Shown here: positions 35,551-37,474 of the stretch, piece after piece
How the letters are laid out: every line of letters starts with the position of its first letter
How positions within the stretch are numbered: the stretch's first letter is position 1
NCBI GenBank assembly: GCA_001839685.1
Contig: MLAK01001009.1
Span: forward strand, 2,048-39,521
Direction of reading: 5' to 3'
Source: Tritrichomonas foetus
Lineage: Eukaryota; Parabasalia; Tritrichomonadida; Tritrichomonadidae
DNA length: 37,474 bases
The notes under the pieces: generated by a model
Told to the model about the DNA's origin: nothing
Database searches by the model: none
What the model saw: the letters and a program-made list of their open reading frames with translations, nothing else
Made by a program: the position numbers and the translations under genes

Positions 35551-36792
35551 TTACTTTCGGTTCTTCCGAATAATCATGTTTTCTTCATCTTGGGCGCGTT
35601 CAATAAGTTGGATCTTTTCTTCAACTGTTGAAATTCGTTCATCAATCGAAAAGAGAACTTTCTTTAACTCTAAGATATGACTTAAAATTGTTCTGACTCG
35701 TTCAACTTTCAATTGTTCTGGTGATTTCTGTGATTCTGAGATTTCTTCTTCATCTGAACTTGAGTTCGAATATGCAGTAAATGTTGACTTAGTTCGACTC
35801 AAATGATAAGACAAACTATCTTCGTCTCTGCTTGTATTATTCGTCGAGTTTCTGTTTTCTTCATAGTCATCTTCATCTTCTGCTTCTGATAAATCATCTC
35901 CAGGTGAAGTTAAAATCAAGATCCCTTGATCGTCTGCACAAGAAATGAGTTTTTCACCATCATTTGACCATTTAACTGAACGAACTGATGAACTATGACC
36001 TTCCAAAGTAAAGCGACTCTTCAAAGAAGTGGCGCTTATAATTTGGATTTTGGTGTCTTCTGATCCTGTGATTAACAGGTTCATTATGGGATGGAATTGA
36101 ATTGCTATAATCGGTCCATCATGAATTTGCGCTTCAGCTTCAACTTCATTTTGTTTGAAATTGAACAAAGTCACATCACCATCTCTGCAGCCAGCAGCGG
36201 CATATGGTGCGTTCTCAGAAAGTGCAACACAATCAACTGCTGCTGCTGCTTTAAATGAGCGAACCATTCTTCCACTATTTGTATCAAAGAATCTACACAT
36301 TCCGTCAGATGAACCTGTCAAGCAAATTGCACCGTCTTGTGAAATTGCTCCACATGTGATTTGTTCATGATTTGGAAGTTTTGAGATGATTTCTCCGCGT
36401 TCAATATTCCAAACTGATGGCGTCCCATTTTTACCAACTATTAATGCGACTGTGTTTCCGGAAGATGTTAATGTAGAATTACTAGCAATTGAAATAGATT
36501 TAATTGGTCCATCATTTGGTCTGATTATTTGGGAATCTTGATCTCTCCAAAATCTGACTGTACCATCTTTGCTTCCGGTTAAAAAGTAAGGAGTATCTGG
36601 AATTGACTCAACACATGTAACAACATCTTGATGACCACTTAATTGCTTTGGACGGAGATTTTTCTCAAGTGGAAATTGTAAAACTGAACCAAGAGAAGTT
36701 CCTGCGATAGCAAACGAATTATCATCGAGAATACAAACACATCTTATAGAACCTTGCTTAACTTTGAAAGAACGAAGAAGTTGTGGATCCAT
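35551..36792 (-). CDS. WD40-repeat protein with C-terminal coiled coil, POC1-like
   Basis: This 413-residue protein has about seven WD40 repeats at residues 10-290, with units such as GHQDVVTCVESIPDTPYFLTGSKDGTVRFW, IAIQFHPIMNLLITGSEDTK and LEGHSSSVRSVKWSNDGEKL. An acidic, Ser/Asn-rich linker follows (about 298-358). The last 50 residues form a coiled coil (VERVRTILSHILELKKVLFS, then ERISTVEEKIQLIERAQ). A single seven-bladed propeller, then a linker, then a short C-terminal coiled coil is the plan of POC1, a conserved centriole and basal-body protein, and the last two blades resemble POC1. WD40 proteins are hard to assign by eye, so this is a moderate call. Many blades lack the canonical W-D ending. 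The first residues MDPQLLRSF are usual for this plan. Confidence 0.75.
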   Translation of the reverse strand: MDPQLLRSFKVKQGSIRCVCILDDNSFAIAGTSLGSVLQFPLEKNLRPKQLSGHQDVVTCVESIPDTPYFLTGSKDGTVRFWRDQDSQIIRPNDGPIKSISIASNSTLTSSGNTVALIVGKNGTPSVWNIERGEIISKLPNHEQITCGAISQDGAICLTGSSDGMCRFFDTNSGRMVRSFKAAAAVDCVALSENAPYAAAGCRDGDVTLFNFKQNEVEAEAQIHDGPIIAIQFHPIMNLLITGSEDTKIQIISATSLKSRFTLEGHSSSVRSVKWSNDGEKLISCADDQGILILTSPGDDLSEAEDEDDYEENRNSTNNTSRDEDSLSYHLSRTKSTFTAYSNSSSDEEEISESQKSPEQLKVERVRTILSHILELKKVLFSIDERISTVEEKIQLIERAQDEENMIIRKNRK

Positions 36793-36916
36793 TGAGAAAA
36801 ATTAAATTATAAACGGACAAATCCTCATGAATCATATTTTAAACTTTTTGAATTTTTAATTACTTCTTGATTTTTCACTAAATAGAAAAATCTTGCCATT
36901 CATATATGATGTCCAG

Positions 36917-37072
36917 ATGAATGAAAGAAACAATGAGATTAATATGGAATTGGAAACAGAAATTATTCTTCTTAGTGGTGAAGTAATTATGTTTTTTGAA
37001 TTTTTTCGAAAAGTCCTTCAGAAAGAGTATAATACTGTGTTAGGAGTCATCACTTTTTTCATTCAGAAATGA
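36917..37072 (+). CDS. possible small ORF, 51 codons
   Basis: An ATG at 36917 opens a frame of 51 residues that begins MNERNNEINMELETEIILLS and continues GEVIMFFEFFRKVLQKEY. The frame is open 19 codons further upstream. Its Glu-rich, amphipathic composition is more protein-like than most short AT-rich frames here. TCATATA lies about 17 nt upstream. It could be a small gene, a truncated gene start or chance. I recognise no family. Confidence 0.2.
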   Translation: MNERNNEINMELETEIILLSGEVIMFFEFFRKVLQKEYNTVLGVITFFIQK

Positions 37073-37271
37073 CTCATTTTTTAATGATTTTCGAGAGAAG
37101 TCTAGACTTTTCAAATGCATAAAAAAATCATTAAAATCTGAGAATTAATTGTTAATTCAATCAAAAACAAAGTTAACTTTATATTTCATATTAATTTTTG
37201 ATTTTATATTTATAAATAATATAATTCTTCTTTGGTAGTTTCACTTTATTCATTCAAATTTCCTCCTATAT

Positions 37272-37330
37272 GAAAGGTCTACATAGTGGTCCCCATCCCA
37301 AAGGTCTGGGTCCCACAATGACGACCTTTC
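37272..37330. repeat. GC-richer block with repeated AAAGGTCT and inverted GACCTTTC
   Basis: AAAGGTCT occurs at 37274 and 37300 as direct copies, and GACCTTTC at 37323-37330 is the inverse of GAAAGGTC at 37272-37279. GGTCC also occurs twice. The base composition differs clearly from the flanking AT-rich DNA, as at the edge of a repeat or mobile element. Confidence 0.55.
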
Positions 37331-37428
37331 GAAACCAATGATCCTCATCGATGTTNNCACCAATATCAAAGAATTTCTTCTAAATCCTTCTACTTCCAGA
37401 AGAAATTCTGAACATAAACCATTCAATA

Positions 37429-37474
37429 CTTCTAGATTTACCTAAACTCTTCTAGATTTACCTAAACTCTTCTA
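37429..37474. repeat. 20-bp tandem repeat at the right edge
   Basis: Two exact copies of CTTCTAGATTTACCTAAACT and the first six bases of a third run to the end of the window. The array is cut by the window edge. Confidence 0.9.

Larger units (their letters stand above)
36793..37474. other. right-end region, 682 bp
   Basis: This holds the WD40 promoter, a possible 51-codon plus-strand ORF (36917-37072), a GC-richer block from about 37260 with repeated GGTC strings, two N at 37356-37357 and a tandem repeat at the end. Confidence 0.55.

Noticed and set aside
1..37474. Spliceosomal introns
   Set aside because: I looked for the trichomonad 3' motif ACTAACACACAG. The nearest string, ACACTAACATCATTC near 8421, lacks the CAYAG end, and all genes are open throughout.
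1..37474. tRNA, rRNA or CRISPR array
   Set aside because: I saw no GTTC-A-A-type T-loop within a plausible cloverleaf, no rRNA-like conserved blocks, and no regularly spaced repeats with unique spacers.

Overview
The window looks like nuclear DNA from a parabasalid protist (a trichomonad, Trichomonas/Tritrichomonas type). The DNA is AT-rich and the genes are single uninterrupted ORFs. Many start codons sit 4-13 nt after a TCA(C/T)(A/T) element that matches the trichomonad initiator (Inr). Many stop codons read TAAA, which is the stop-overlapping poly(A) signal known from Trichomonas vaginalis. The gene set also fits: two Rab-like GTPases, a short R2R3 Myb protein, leucine-rich-repeat and BTB/coiled-coil proteins, a tetraspanin, and an A-type iron-sulfur scaffold with a short MLx..R leader of the hydrogenosomal kind. 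I cannot settle the species from this sequence alone.

Layout, left to right. 1-1433: short tandem repeat at the edge, then a Tubby-domain gene (-). 1774-4014: CARMIL-like PH-like plus LRR protein (-), divergent from a small Asn-rich protein (+, 4202-4855). 5171-7585: large unrecognised protein (-). 7586-9036: long AT-rich spacer with a possible decayed ORF. 9037-10299: farnesylatable type I DnaJ (-). 11219-13036: TOG/HEAT protein (-). 13371-13997: tetraspanin (-). 13998-15348: long spacer with open, coding-like fragments on the minus strand. 15349-19601: three plus-strand genes (FAM177-like, BTB/coiled coil, RS-like/coiled coil). 20066-20461 and 20644-21162: divergent IscA and AK6/Fap7 genes that share a promoter built of tandem repeats. 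21606-23510: two Rab-like GTPases (+). 24016-28738: three minus-strand genes (alpha-solenoid, RRM protein, SDS22-type LRR). 29247-32282: ubiquitin-activating enzyme E1 (+). 32664-34094: CAMK-like kinase (-), divergent from a Myb gene (+, 34345-34827). 35551-36792: POC1-like WD40 protein (-). 36793-37474: spacer ending in a two-base N gap and a second tandem repeat.

There is no operon logic. Twenty-one genes lie on both strands at a density of about one per 1.8 kb. A loose theme is cytoskeleton and flagellar or basal-body biology (TOG, POC1-like, Tubby, CARMIL), next to vesicle traffic (Rabs), proteostasis (DnaJ, E1) and hydrogenosomal Fe-S assembly.

I found no clear new enzymatic system. The most interesting unexplained signals are regulatory. 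A GGTCGACCAAAATT-like element recurs upstream of at least five genes and is tandemly repeated between IscA and AK6. Strong perfect inverted repeats lie just upstream of both Rab genes. All family assignments were made by reading the sequence; no database search was run.
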